Positions 21,659 through 28,572 of a stretch of DNA of 38,027 bases are shown here, one piece after another; within the stretch, counting starts at the first letter, position 1, and every line of letters starts with the position of its first letter. The stretch lies in IMG/VR virus record IMGVR_UViG_3300020220_000150, positions 1-38,027 of that record; one strand, given 5' to 3'. The translations under genes were made by a program, and so were the position numbers. Source of the stretch: a virus. The notes beneath the pieces were generated by a model, which saw nothing but the letters and a program-made list of their open reading frames with translations, searched no databases and was not told the DNA's origin.

Positions 21659-21905
21659 TCAGAATACTCCATGCCATGTTCGGTGGGATCTTGTACTCGT
21701 TCTCAAGAATGAGAAGGCAGTAGTGGATACCTTTCAGGACGTCCTGCTCTCGCCCCTTGTATGGGTGGCGAGTGATGTACTTGATGACGTTGCCGTCGGC
21801 GAACGGAATCCTGTTCGCAATGCAGTACTTAGTTGGTTGTATCTTGAGATTCTTGTAGTGATTCCCACCAACCTGAATCTTTCCCGATTCTCTTACAGAC
21901 TTCAT
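21573..21905 (-). CDS. DUF3310 protein
   Basis: This 110-aa protein shows the DUF3310 core: VGGNHYKNLKIQPTKYCIAN, RIPFADGNVIKYITRHPYKG and DVLKGIHYCLLILENEY. Such proteins are widespread in phages and have been called nucleotide-kinase-like, but the activity is not settled. After residue 90 the tail is Ser/Arg-rich (GGVSRKRSSRSNSRRTRDKA) and overlaps the resolvase gene, so it may be poorly constrained. Its start lies 77 bases inside the end of the Ref-like gene. Confidence 0.8.
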   Translation of the reverse strand: MKSVRESGKIQVGGNHYKNLKIQPTKYCIANRIPFADGNVIKYITRHPYKGREQDVLKGIHYCLLILENEYKIPPNMAWSILNGNKQSSEGGVSRKRSSRSNSRRTRDKA

Positions 21906-22176
21906 TCATTAGTTCCTCTTCTGTTCCATATCGTTTTTCAAACGCCGCCTTATACGGGTGACGACTAGTTGCAAAACCCGTGTCAATGCCTCCTCTGTGA
22001 TGTGTCGGGCAGAGGGGGATGATCTTAAAGTGGGCATAACGTTTGGTCTTGCCCTCCATGTGATGGACTTCCGCTGGCGACCAGACATCGTGATGCATCC
22101 TGCAAACTATACAGCCAAGGCTCGAAACCTCATCGAGCCACTCATGCTCAGCCTTCGTTGGCTTACGCCCTTTCAC
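21829..22176 (-). CDS. Ref-like HNH nuclease
   Basis: This 115-aa protein begins at a GTG overlapping the previous TGA. It has the Ref/HNH pattern of phage P1 recombination enhancement nuclease: EWLDEVSSLGCIVCRMHHD (CxxC), AEVHHMEGKTKRYAHFKIIP, LCPTHHRGG (CxxHH) and YKAAFEKRYGTEEELM. The Cys and His residues form the zinc site and the nuclease core. P1 Ref acts with RecA at displaced strands. Here it sits among replication and resolvase genes, which fits a DNA-processing role. Confidence 0.82.
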   Translation of the reverse strand: MKGRKPTKAEHEWLDEVSSLGCIVCRMHHDVWSPAEVHHMEGKTKRYAHFKIIPLCPTHHRGGIDTGFATSRHPYKAAFEKRYGTEEELMNEVCKRIGKDSGWWESLQESQDTTN

Positions 22177-22562
22177 TTCCTGTACTTCCTAACTTTCTTG
22201 GCAATCGCCTTGGGCTGCTTAACGAACTGCTTGCCCTTCCTCTTCCCCTCACGCTTTGCTTCGGAGGTTCGGCGGTACTCTGAGTCCGACAAGGACTTGA
22301 TCGCCTTCTCAGGAAGGTAGCGTTCGCCAGTCTCGCTCGAAGGCTTGCCGCTTTTGGTACGCCATTTCTGATTAGACCACTTGGACAAACTCTTCTGAGA
22401 CTTAGACTTCTCTCCAGAGTATCCGCCGCCAGCATCCTCGTAACGCTTCGCGAGTAACTGCGCCTTGCGCGCAGACCACCGACCGGCAAGCGTTCCCGCA
22501 ACATCCTCTGACATAATTTTGTTCTTCAGCCTGTTGCGAAGAACTGGTTTGGTGTAGCCCAT
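22173..22562 (-). CDS. DUF5872-like basic protein
   Basis: ATG 22562, with TAGGAG and 6 bases of spacing, gives 129 aa; the open frame extends 20 codons further without a site. It has the DUF5872-type series: MGYTKPVLRNRLKNKIMSED, RWSARKAQLLAKRYEDAGGG, KSQKSLSKWSNQKWRTKSGK, GERYLPEKAIKSLSDSEYRR and a Lys/Arg end (KQFVKQPKAIAKKVRKYRK). It is highly basic, and probably nucleic-acid binding or packaged. It has no assigned function. Confidence 0.78.
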   Translation of the reverse strand: MGYTKPVLRNRLKNKIMSEDVAGTLAGRWSARKAQLLAKRYEDAGGGYSGEKSKSQKSLSKWSNQKWRTKSGKPSSETGERYLPEKAIKSLSDSEYRRTSEAKREGKRKGKQFVKQPKAIAKKVRKYRK

Positions 22563-22570
22563 AAATACTC

Positions 22571-22900
22571 CTAGCCGTATCGGCTTCTTTCTCTTCTGAC
22601 GTTGGCTTGCTCTGTACGCCACATCTCGAACTCTACATCCCTCGCCCTCGCCTCGACCTTGACTGCGGCAAGCAAAGCCTTCTGCCTACCAACCTCAAGT
22701 CTGGCGGCGAAGATCTGATCGTCTGCGTCGGCGTAAGTTTGCTGCGCGTTGTCGGCCTTGAGACCCATTGCACCGGCCTCGACCTTCTTCATCGCGTAGA
22801 GTTTTTTAAGATTAGCTTCAGCCTGAGCAACCGCTATCTCAGCGTCCATCATCTGCTGCTTCAGGTCTCTAATTCTTTGTGCGAAGTTTTCCTGATCCAT
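22571..22900 (-). CDS. Coiled-coil hypothetical protein, 109 aa
   Basis: Starts MDQENFAQRIRDLKQQMMDA. The whole protein is alternating Ala/Leu/charged residues (EIAVAQAEANLKKLYAMKKV, RLEVGRQKALLAAVKVEARA) and predicted by eye to be a long coiled coil. It follows the helicase gene by one base. No family is recognised; an oligomerisation or helicase-accessory role is speculative. Confidence 0.65.
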   Translation of the reverse strand: MDQENFAQRIRDLKQQMMDAEIAVAQAEANLKKLYAMKKVEAGAMGLKADNAQQTYADADDQIFAARLEVGRQKALLAAVKVEARARDVEFEMWRTEQANVRRERSRYG

Positions 22901-22901
22901 A

Positions 22902-24215
22902 CTAGAACGGCATGTGCCGCGCCTCCTTTGTCTTCTGCTCCCACACTTTTTGTGGCTTTTCCTGCGCGTCGGCGAACCTAGATTCGTTGGGCGCGAACAG
23001 GAGGAAGTCAGTTCCTACCTCTCCCATTCTATGCTTTCTCGTCAGGACTTCAACATATCCCTGAGCCGGGCTGAGGGGGTCGTAGTAGTCCTCACGGTAC
23101 AGCATCATGATGATGTCGGCGTCCTGCTCGACAGAGCCTGAATCTCTTAGGTCGGACATCATGGGACGCTTCTCCTCGCGATGCTCGACGCCACGGTTCA
23201 ACTGAGACAGGGCGATAACAGGGATACCAAGTTCACGGGCGAGTGACTTGAGTCCGCTAGATATCCTTCCCATCTCCTCTACCCGGTTGTTGCCGCCACC
23301 GCCGCTCATAAGTCCGATGTAATCGACTACAACAAGATCGGGTCTCGCCCGTCTCGCCTTGGAGGAAAGTTGCTGGATGCTGATTGCCGGGGTCTCGTCG
23401 ATCAGCAAGTCTGCCTCGCCTATCTGGTTAAGCGATTCAAGAACGCGATGACCATATACATCGAAGGCAGACCCATCGATGACCCGGCTCACCGGGATAT
23501 GGCAACGGGCAGCAAGAAGTTTTTGCATGACCTGTTGAGAGGACATCTCAAGCGTGAACACCATGACCTTCTTGCCAGCCACTGCTGCATTCAGCCCGAT
23601 GTTCAGGGCGAAGGTGGTCTTGCCCATAGAGGGGCGACCGGCAATGACAACAAGATCACCCTGACGCAGACCACGGAATCTCTCGTCAAGATCCCTGAAG
23701 CCCGTGGCAACACCAAGCATTCCGCCTGACGAGCCATTAACTCTTTCCATGTACTCGATGAGTCCGACAACAAGTTCTTTGCTTGTCTGCGTAGACTTTT
23801 CCTTGGAATTCCCAACAGAAAACATCCGCTGAATCTCATCGACCTTATCCTCTATCGAGGACTTGGTCTGCAATATCGGGATGATCTGCTCGGCTGCTTC
23901 TGACATCTGACGCAACAGCCGACCTTCTCGAATTGTCTTCTCGTAGATTTGCCAATTCAGAGGGGCAAAAGCATCAGCCACGATCTCGCAAACAAGATCG
24001 CGTTCTTCGGAGGTTCGGGGGATGGCATCAAGAAGACCAATGAGCGATGCGTCCTTGCCTACTTTATGCAGAGACTGCATAGTCTCAAAGATATACTTGT
24101 GCGCCGAAATCGAGAAGTCGTCTGGGGTCAGTATCGTTTCGCTAAGGAAACTTGTCTCCGTCATCATCGAGGCGATGAAGGCGCGTTCTGTTGATGTGGG
24201 CGAAAGGTTACTCAC
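22902..24215 (-). CDS. DnaB-type replicative helicase
   Basis: GTG 24215, overlapping the stop of the initiator gene, gives 437 aa; the open frame extends upstream inside that gene. The N-terminal domain is the DnaB N-fold (STERAFIASMMTETSFLSET). The RecA-like C-domain has VVIAGRPSMGKTTFALNIGL (Walker A), FTLEMSSQQVMQKLLAARCH, DLVVVDYIGLM (Walker B), VIALSQLNRGVEHREEKRPM and DLRDSGSVEQDADIIMMLYR. It should unwind the fork 5'->3' after loading at the iteron region in the adjacent gene. Length is close to that of DnaB. Confidence 0.92.
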   Translation of the reverse strand: MSNLSPTSTERAFIASMMTETSFLSETILTPDDFSISAHKYIFETMQSLHKVGKDASLIGLLDAIPRTSEERDLVCEIVADAFAPLNWQIYEKTIREGRLLRQMSEAAEQIIPILQTKSSIEDKVDEIQRMFSVGNSKEKSTQTSKELVVGLIEYMERVNGSSGGMLGVATGFRDLDERFRGLRQGDLVVIAGRPSMGKTTFALNIGLNAAVAGKKVMVFTLEMSSQQVMQKLLAARCHIPVSRVIDGSAFDVYGHRVLESLNQIGEADLLIDETPAISIQQLSSKARRARPDLVVVDYIGLMSGGGGNNRVEEMGRISSGLKSLARELGIPVIALSQLNRGVEHREEKRPMMSDLRDSGSVEQDADIIMMLYREDYYDPLSPAQGYVEVLTRKHRMGEVGTDFLLFAPNESRFADAQEKPQKVWEQKTKEARHMPF

Positions 24216-25032
24216 GGTGATACTTTCCGTCGATGATCCTGCCAAATCCTTGAGGTGAAAGCAGGAAGTCGATGTCAGCAATGAACCGCTTGCGTCCATT
24301 TGACGGCATAGTCTTGCCAGTCAGGAACGCAGAGTCGCCGACGAATCGAAAGAACTTCTGCCAGAAATCAAGGGTACTCGGATCTTGAGTACGCCCGTCA
24401 AGAACGATGGTCTCTCTGCACCTCGCTCGAAGCATGGTTCGCCGCTTGTCGGTCAACGCAACACACTTCGGTAAGGCGGGAAGCAAGCGATGGTACTCAG
24501 CCACCACCTCCTCAAGGGAAATGTTGGCACGGTTCTTGCTCTTATATATATCCATAGTATTACTAGTACTATTACTAGTAATACTTTTTTCTTTGGTTCT
24601 TTCTTTTTTAGTTTCCCGGAAGGCGATATTATGTAAAGTCTCGGGCAGCCCCAAAGGGTTAAGTGATTGATCCGAAAGAGAATTGTTACCTTCAAGATTC
24701 TGAACCCCCCCTTCAGGATCTTGAAGGTTGCCTTCAGGATTCTGAAGGCTGAACCAAAGAATGTTGCTGTTCTTCGCAATGCTAATCTGCCTTGCCTCGC
24801 CCTCCCCCTTGAGGGAAAGGAATCCTTTTGAGGAAAGTCTTGCGAGGTAGCCGGAAACGGTGGCGTCAGAAACCCCAAGGGCTTCCGCCAGTGCTGAGTT
24901 CTTGATTGAGAACCACTCGCCAGTCTGGCGTGAGCGGATCTCCGCGAGAAGGATCTTCTCCATCCAAGTCAGATCTCTGGCTTTCCAGAGTCCGCTTGGG
25001 ATAAACACTCCGTCAAAGTATCGTTGTTCCAT
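24208..25032 (-). CDS. Replication initiator-like protein with winged helix, carrying internal iterons
   Basis: This 274-aa protein begins MEQRYFDGVFIPSGLWKARD and has an N-terminal winged helix: WMEKILLAEIRSRQTGEWFS, NSALAEALGVSDATVSGYLA and RLSSKGFLSLKGEG. Residues about 94-118 are three imperfect heptapeptides (LQNPEGN, LQDPEGG, VQNLEGN) encoded by 21-bp DNA repeats. A low-complexity Ser/Thr/Lys linker follows, encoded by AT-rich DNA, and then a C-terminal helical domain (LEEVVAEYHRLLPALPKCVA, IADIDFLLSPQGFGRII). The arrangement matches lambda O: DNA binding in front, ori inside the gene, helicase-loading part behind, and DnaB gene next. Confidence 0.78.
   Translation of the reverse strand: MEQRYFDGVFIPSGLWKARDLTWMEKILLAEIRSRQTGEWFSIKNSALAEALGVSDATVSGYLARLSSKGFLSLKGEGEARQISIAKNSNILWFSLQNPEGNLQDPEGGVQNLEGNNSLSDQSLNPLGLPETLHNIAFRETKKERTKEKSITSNSTSNTMDIYKSKNRANISLEEVVAEYHRLLPALPKCVALTDKRRTMLRARCRETIVLDGRTQDPSTLDFWQKFFRFVGDSAFLTGKTMPSNGRKRFIADIDFLLSPQGFGRIIDGKYHRE
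24541..24610. other. AT-rich tract next to iterons (possible unwinding element)
   Basis: About 15 of 70 bases are G or C, far below the surroundings. It contains TATTACTAGTA and ATTACTAGTAATA, which are inverted partners, then a pyrimidine-rich run (CTTTTTTCTTTGG, TTTCTTTTTTAG). It lies 80 bases from the iterons in the same order as in lambda ori and codes for the low-complexity linker of the initiator. Confidence 0.6.
24689..24746. repeat. Three 21-bp-spaced iterons (candidate replication origin)
   Basis: CCTTCAAGATTCTGAA (24689), CCTTCAGGATCTTGAA (24710) and CCTTCAGGATTCTGAA (24731) start exactly 21 bases apart, two DNA turns. Each core TTCAGGATTCTGAA is nearly self-complementary, as lambda iterons are. 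They lie within the initiator-like gene, with AT-rich DNA on the helicase side. Confidence 0.72.
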
Positions 25033-25059
25033 TCAGTCCATCCTCAATCGTGAGTCGCC

Positions 25060-25089
25060 ATTTTTTGCTCGACTCGCAATCCGTGTCAA
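25060..25089 (-). promoter_or_regulatory. Leftward promoter for initiator/helicase genes
   Basis: On the minus strand, TTGACA (25089-25084), an 18-base spacer and AAAAAT (25065-25060) form a promoter with perfect -35 and weak -10. It would start transcription about 20 bases before the initiator ATG. Confidence 0.5.
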
Positions 25090-25103
25090 GAGGAGATCAA
25101 GTG

Positions 25104-25132
25104 TTGACAACAAATTTTCTCTGCACTAATCT
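25104..25132 (+). promoter_or_regulatory. Rightward early promoter
   Basis: TTGACA (25104-25109), a 17-base AT-rich spacer and TAATCT (25127-25132) form a near-consensus sigma70 promoter, 35 bases before the annealing-protein ATG at 25168. It should drive the recombination, CsrA-like, dUTPase and integrase genes. Confidence 0.7.
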
Positions 25133-25167
25133 TGGAACACCTGCTCATTGGAGCATATGGAGGCTAC

Positions 25168-25854
25168 ATGGATTCATTTATTATATCTTCGTCTGACATT
25201 CGTCAGCAGACGGCTAATTTCAAGCCGATAAACTTTCAAGAAAAATCCAGAGAGATCTGGGAAACGCTCAGCAAGATTGACGTAACACCTTACGTCGAGA
25301 AGAAGGTAGGTCTTACCTATCTGCCTTGGGCTTGGGCTTGGGCAAAGTTGATGGAAAACTACCCTGACTCAGACTTTTACTTTGAGCGTAACTCCACCGG
25401 CTCAGAGGTTTGGCACTTCCCCGACGGGTCGTGCGAAGTGCGGTGTGTTCTCACCGTCTCCGGTATCACGCGCCGATGCTGGCTCCCCGTCATGGACAAC
25501 CGCAACAACGCGGTTAAAGAAGCCGATGCCCGTGATATCAACGATACGAAGATGCGATGCCTCGTTAAGAACATCGCCTTTTTCGGATTGGGTCATTACA
25601 TATTCACAGGCGAGACTGCGCCAGTACAAACCCCTTCTGCGCAGGAAGAGAAAAAGGATACGCAAGATAGTTCAACGTCTTTCACCCTTGACTCTTCACT
25701 CGCCTACCTCTCTGAGGCGGCAGACAAGGACGACCTTCGCAAGAGAACGCAGAACGTCCTGAAGGCTGCGGCCAATCGTGGACTAGATGGAAATTGGAGG
25801 GAACAGGTGATCGCTCATGCGACTGCCGTCTCGGAGAAGTTCAATGGCAAGTAA
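25168..25854 (+). CDS. Sak3/DUF1071-like single-strand annealing protein
   Basis: ATG 25168, with GGAGG 5 bases upstream, gives 228 aa; a TTG at 25132 lies in the promoter and is unlikely. The DUF1071 (Sak3) core is clear: PYVEKKVGLTYLPWAWAWAK, SEVWHFPDGSCEVRCVLTVS, RCWLPVMDNRNNAVKEADAR and MRCLVKNIAFFGLGHYIFTG. A charged linker and C-terminal helices follow. It should anneal single strands made by the adjacent YqaJ exonuclease. Its stop overlaps the exonuclease start by 11 bases. Confidence 0.85.
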   Translation: MDSFIISSSDIRQQTANFKPINFQEKSREIWETLSKIDVTPYVEKKVGLTYLPWAWAWAKLMENYPDSDFYFERNSTGSEVWHFPDGSCEVRCVLTVSGITRRCWLPVMDNRNNAVKEADARDINDTKMRCLVKNIAFFGLGHYIFTGETAPVQTPSAQEEKKDTQDSSTSFTLDSSLAYLSEAADKDDLRKRTQNVLKAAANRGLDGNWREQVIAHATAVSEKFNGK

Positions 25855-26755
25855 GCAAGGCACGTCGGAGTGGCTGGCAGAGCGTGTCGGTAAAATCACC
25901 GGGTCGCGAGTCGGAACCATCCTAGGCTTGAACCCTCATCAAAGCCCATCTGACGTAATGCGCGAGATGGTTCGCGAGGCAAAGAGTGCGGAGCGGGAGT
26001 TCAAGGGTAATGCCGCAACAAGGCATGGTCAGGAGCATGAGGCTTATGGTCGCCGCTACCTTGAGGTTCAGCGTGGGTACATGGTCGATGAGGTGGGGTT
26101 CATCACTCACCCTGAGATCCCGTTTCTCGGCGCATCACCGGACGGTCTCGTAGGCTTTGATGGCTGCATCGAGGTCAAGACTCCGTTCTACGCTAAGCGT
26201 GTATACACACTCGCTGACAAGCCGTATTACGAGGCGCAGTGCCGTCTCGTTATGGAAGTCACAGGCACTCAATGGTGCGACTTCGTGTGCTGGATCAGCG
26301 ACGATGACGCTCACATGGAGCGGATTGAGCGAGATCCTAAGTGGATTGAATCCGCCCTCCCGAAACTGGAGGCGTTCCACAAGGATTATCAGCGGGTGAT
26401 AAACGACGAAGAACTGTGCAAGCCATTCCTAGATGAAGAAAAGAAGATGGCGTTCGTGGCGAACGATACGATGCACAGGGTCGCGCAACTCGCTGCGCAA
26501 TTGGGTAAACTTGATGAGGCTTCTGCCCCGCTCCGCAAGGAACTGGACGAGTTAAAGCAGAAGATCGGAACCGAGTACGGGTCTTGCACGAATGGAATCG
26601 TGAAGATCGCCCGGATTGAGCGTAAGGGTGCAGTTGACTACAAGTCTGTGTTTGAGGAACTGAACCTGAATGAGTTGTTGGAGAGTAAAGGTCGCACTCT
26701 CGACTCCTATCGAAAGAAGGCGACCGTTGCATATCAAGTGGAGATTCTGGAATGA
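25844..26755 (+). CDS. YqaJ-like (lambda-exonuclease family) recombination nuclease
   Basis: ATG 25844 gives 303 aa; the frame is open upstream only inside the preceding gene. Family motifs are KQGTSEWLAERVGKITGSRV, ATRHGQEHEAYGRRYLE, GASPDGLVG with Asp100, and GCIEVKTP with Glu110/Lys112, the D-ExK core, followed by PYYEAQCRLVMEVTGTQWCD. C-terminal residues 190-300 form a helical extension (RKELDELKQKIGTEYGSCTN). It should degrade one strand of linear DNA 5'->3' for the annealing protein. The preceding and following genes confirm a recombination operon. Confidence 0.9.
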   Translation: MASKQGTSEWLAERVGKITGSRVGTILGLNPHQSPSDVMREMVREAKSAEREFKGNAATRHGQEHEAYGRRYLEVQRGYMVDEVGFITHPEIPFLGASPDGLVGFDGCIEVKTPFYAKRVYTLADKPYYEAQCRLVMEVTGTQWCDFVCWISDDDAHMERIERDPKWIESALPKLEAFHKDYQRVINDEELCKPFLDEEKKMAFVANDTMHRVAQLAAQLGKLDEASAPLRKELDELKQKIGTEYGSCTNGIVKIARIERKGAVDYKSVFEELNLNELLESKGRTLDSYRKKATVAYQVEILE

Positions 26756-27039
26756 GTCAGTATAACGACAATGGCAAGGTAGCCCTCTGGGGTAACGACA
26801 AGTACGAGCGTGGCGGTAAGCAGCCGTACGTCAAGGGAAACCTCACCGCACATCGCAACATCAAGGCTGGCGAGAAGATCTCTATTGCGCTGTGGGTAAA
26901 CCAGAGCGACAACGAGAAAGCCCCGAAACTTTCAGGCTTGATCTCTGATCCTTTCAAGCCAGAAGGTAAGCCGGTAGCCAAGGGTGGCAAGCCTGCCCCG
27001 GCGGCTGATCCCGACTTCGACGATCTGCTTCCGTTCTAA
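26752..27039 (+). CDS. Small SSB-like protein with acidic C-terminal tip
   Basis: This 95-aa protein starts MSQYNDNGKVALWGNDKYER, with QPYVKGNLTAHRNIKAGEKI and SIALWVNQSDNEKAPKLSGL, a compact beta-barrel-like core similar to DUF736-type pieces. The C-terminus is a Pro/Gly/Ala linker and DFDDLLPF, which matches the acidic tip that bacterial SSB uses to contact partners. It overlaps the exonuclease by 4 bases. It probably covers ssDNA or recruits host SSB partners; the core is short for a full OB fold, so the identity is tentative. Confidence 0.7.
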   Translation: MSQYNDNGKVALWGNDKYERGGKQPYVKGNLTAHRNIKAGEKISIALWVNQSDNEKAPKLSGLISDPFKPEGKPVAKGGKPAPAADPDFDDLLPF

Positions 27040-27041
27040 TA

Positions 27042-27395
27042 ATGCTTGTACTGAACCGACGATTAAATGATGTGGTTTACATTGGCCGGAATATTCGGCC
27101 AGATGATCTCGTCGGTTCGTGTGACTGGGCCATCAAGGCTACTTCGGTAATCGATAGTTTTGATCGGCCCAGAGTTTACGCGGACGTATGGGATAAGGAG
27201 GACTGGAGGCTAGTCCAGTTCTCCCCACAAAGCCCGTCCCTTAAACTGGATGAAACAACGGTCAGAGTTCTGAGCGTCAAACATGTGATGTGGGGATCGA
27301 CTGAAGAGCCGGTCATCTACTTCGGATTCGACGCTCCGAAGGAGATAAAGATTGTCAGGGAAAACGCTCTTAGGAAAACAAGGGATGACGATTGA
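27042..27395 (+). CDS. CsrA-like RNA-binding protein with large insertion
   Basis: The first 15 residues (MLVLNRRLNDVVYIG) and residues 74-108 (VRVLSVK, then FGFDAPKEIKIVREN) match CsrA, whose E. coli sequence runs MLILTRRVGETLMIG...VTVLGVK...IGVNAPKEV..HREE. Arg6/7 and Arg106 fit the RNA-binding positions. Between strands one and two about 57 extra residues are inserted (containing DRPRVYADVWDKEDWRLVQF), and about 7 more follow strand two. Normal CsrA has about 61 aa, this one 117. It may bind GGA-containing hairpins of phage or host mRNAs. It overlaps the dUTPase start. Confidence 0.8.
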   Translation: MLVLNRRLNDVVYIGRNIRPDDLVGSCDWAIKATSVIDSFDRPRVYADVWDKEDWRLVQFSPQSPSLKLDETTVRVLSVKHVMWGSTEEPVIYFGFDAPKEIKIVRENALRKTRDDD

Positions 27396-27834
27396 CAGCG
27401 ATGTCTATGTAAAGTTTGTAGGGCACAGGCCGCATCAGGGAACATCCGGCGCAGCCGGGTACGATTTGGTAGCAGAAATCCTTTCTGACTCTCCATTCAT
27501 CATTCAGCCGGGACGATGGAAAATCGTCCCGACTGGAACATTCGTCGAGATCCCGCGAGGTTACGCCGGTCTCATTCTTCCTAGATCGGGGCTTGCGGCG
27601 AAGCATGGGGTAACCGTGCTTAATAGCCCCGGTCTTATTGACTCAGACTATCGCGGCGAGATAGGCGTTATCTTGCACAATGTCAATAGGCATGAAGACT
27701 TTGTCGTCACTAAAGGAATGCGAATCGCCCAACTGATGGTTGTTCGCGTCCCTGAACTCGTACTAGTTGCCGAGCAGAATCTTTCTGATACAGTCAGGGG
27801 GGGCGAAGGTTTCGGCTCAACAGGTACTCAATGA
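27385..27834 (+). CDS. dut: dUTPase
   Basis: ATG 27385 gives 149 aa with all five trimeric dUTPase motifs: AGYDL (24-28), PRSGLAAKHG (66-75), GLIDSDYRGEIGV (83-95) with the catalytic Asp, GMRIAQLMV (111-119) and GGEGFGSTG (139-147). It hydrolyses dUTP to dUMP and pyrophosphate, keeping uracil out of phage DNA. It overlaps the CsrA-like gene by 11 bases. Length is standard. Confidence 0.95.
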   Translation: MTIDSDVYVKFVGHRPHQGTSGAAGYDLVAEILSDSPFIIQPGRWKIVPTGTFVEIPRGYAGLILPRSGLAAKHGVTVLNSPGLIDSDYRGEIGVILHNVNRHEDFVVTKGMRIAQLMVVRVPELVLVAEQNLSDTVRGGEGFGSTGTQ

Positions 27835-27840
27835 AAGATT

Positions 27841-28038
27841 ATGGCAGCGGTAGACGACATCCGCCTTGCAGCGGAAAGCCCGGACATTAGTGAGAGAGAT
27901 CGAAGTCTTCTCACGCAAGCAAGCCAAGAGATTGTTCACATGAACTGGCTATTACTTGCTGCTCGTCCGCTTATAGCGGCGAACAGAAGCCCTCAAGCAA
28001 GGGCATTGCTTGCGCGAATAGACGACGTTCTTGCATAG
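27841..28038 (+). CDS. Hypothetical protein, 65 aa
   Basis: All-helical small protein, MAAVDDIRLAAESPDISERD then RSLLTQASQEIVHMNWLLLA and RSPQARALLARIDDVLA. The ribosome site is weak. It ends directly before the next start. No family recognised. Confidence 0.58.
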   Translation: MAAVDDIRLAAESPDISERDRSLLTQASQEIVHMNWLLLAARPLIAANRSPQARALLARIDDVLA

Positions 28039-28572
28039 ATGATTGTTACTCTCAACGAGGCGGAGCAGAGACTGGCTTCCTTCATAGGAAATGCTAGGCA
28101 TTTAGCCTCAAGAGAGAGTGGTATCAAAGATTTAAGGCGCGGAGACAAGTCTGCGGATCTTATAGATAAAGGAGGGGCTGCCGCAGAGATAGCGTTCTGC
28201 AAGGCTTTCAATATCTACCCTGATCTTGATATTGGCGAGAAGAAGATTGCCGACTGTACTTTATCATCTGGTCATACAGTTGATGTAAAGTGGACTTCGA
28301 GACAGAACGGGATGCTGATCACCGTTCCTTGGAAAAGGGCTGAGGTTGATATCTTCGCCCTTGTAGTTGGCACGATGCCTGAATATAGAATTGCTGGATG
28401 GATGTTGGCGACGGAGTTGATAAAGCAGGATCGGCTTAGGTTTGTTGGCAACAACAATGTGTACGCCGCAACCCAAGACGAACTTGTAAATCCGAAATCT
28501 TTACTGGACGTTAGACACGGAATTATTAAGGAGACAACATGGAATCAGGAATCTTTGGAAAGCAGGAACTAA
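28039..28572 (+). CDS. Putative PD-(D/E)XK nuclease-fold protein
   Basis: This 177-aa protein contains GGAAAEIAFCKAFNIYP (helix with Glu), GEKKIADCTLSSGHTVDVKW (Asp ... DVK) and strands VDIFALVVGTMPEYRIAGWM, the E-D-xVK order of restriction-endonuclease folds. The third catalytic residue is less certain. Such phage proteins are usually unannotated. It overlaps the integrase gene by 34 bases. It may be a repair or recombination nuclease or an anti-host factor. Confidence 0.6.
   Translation: MIVTLNEAEQRLASFIGNARHLASRESGIKDLRRGDKSADLIDKGGAAAEIAFCKAFNIYPDLDIGEKKIADCTLSSGHTVDVKWTSRQNGMLITVPWKRAEVDIFALVVGTMPEYRIAGWMLATELIKQDRLRFVGNNNVYAATQDELVNPKSLLDVRHGIIKETTWNQESLESRN

Larger units (their letters stand above)
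25033..25167. other. Divergent promoter region between replication and recombination genes
   Basis: No gene fits these 135 bases. They hold TTGACA boxes in both directions (minus 25089-25084; plus 25104-25109), only 14 bases apart. A repressor binding here could control both operons. No clear operator palindrome or repressor gene is seen next to it. Confidence 0.6.
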
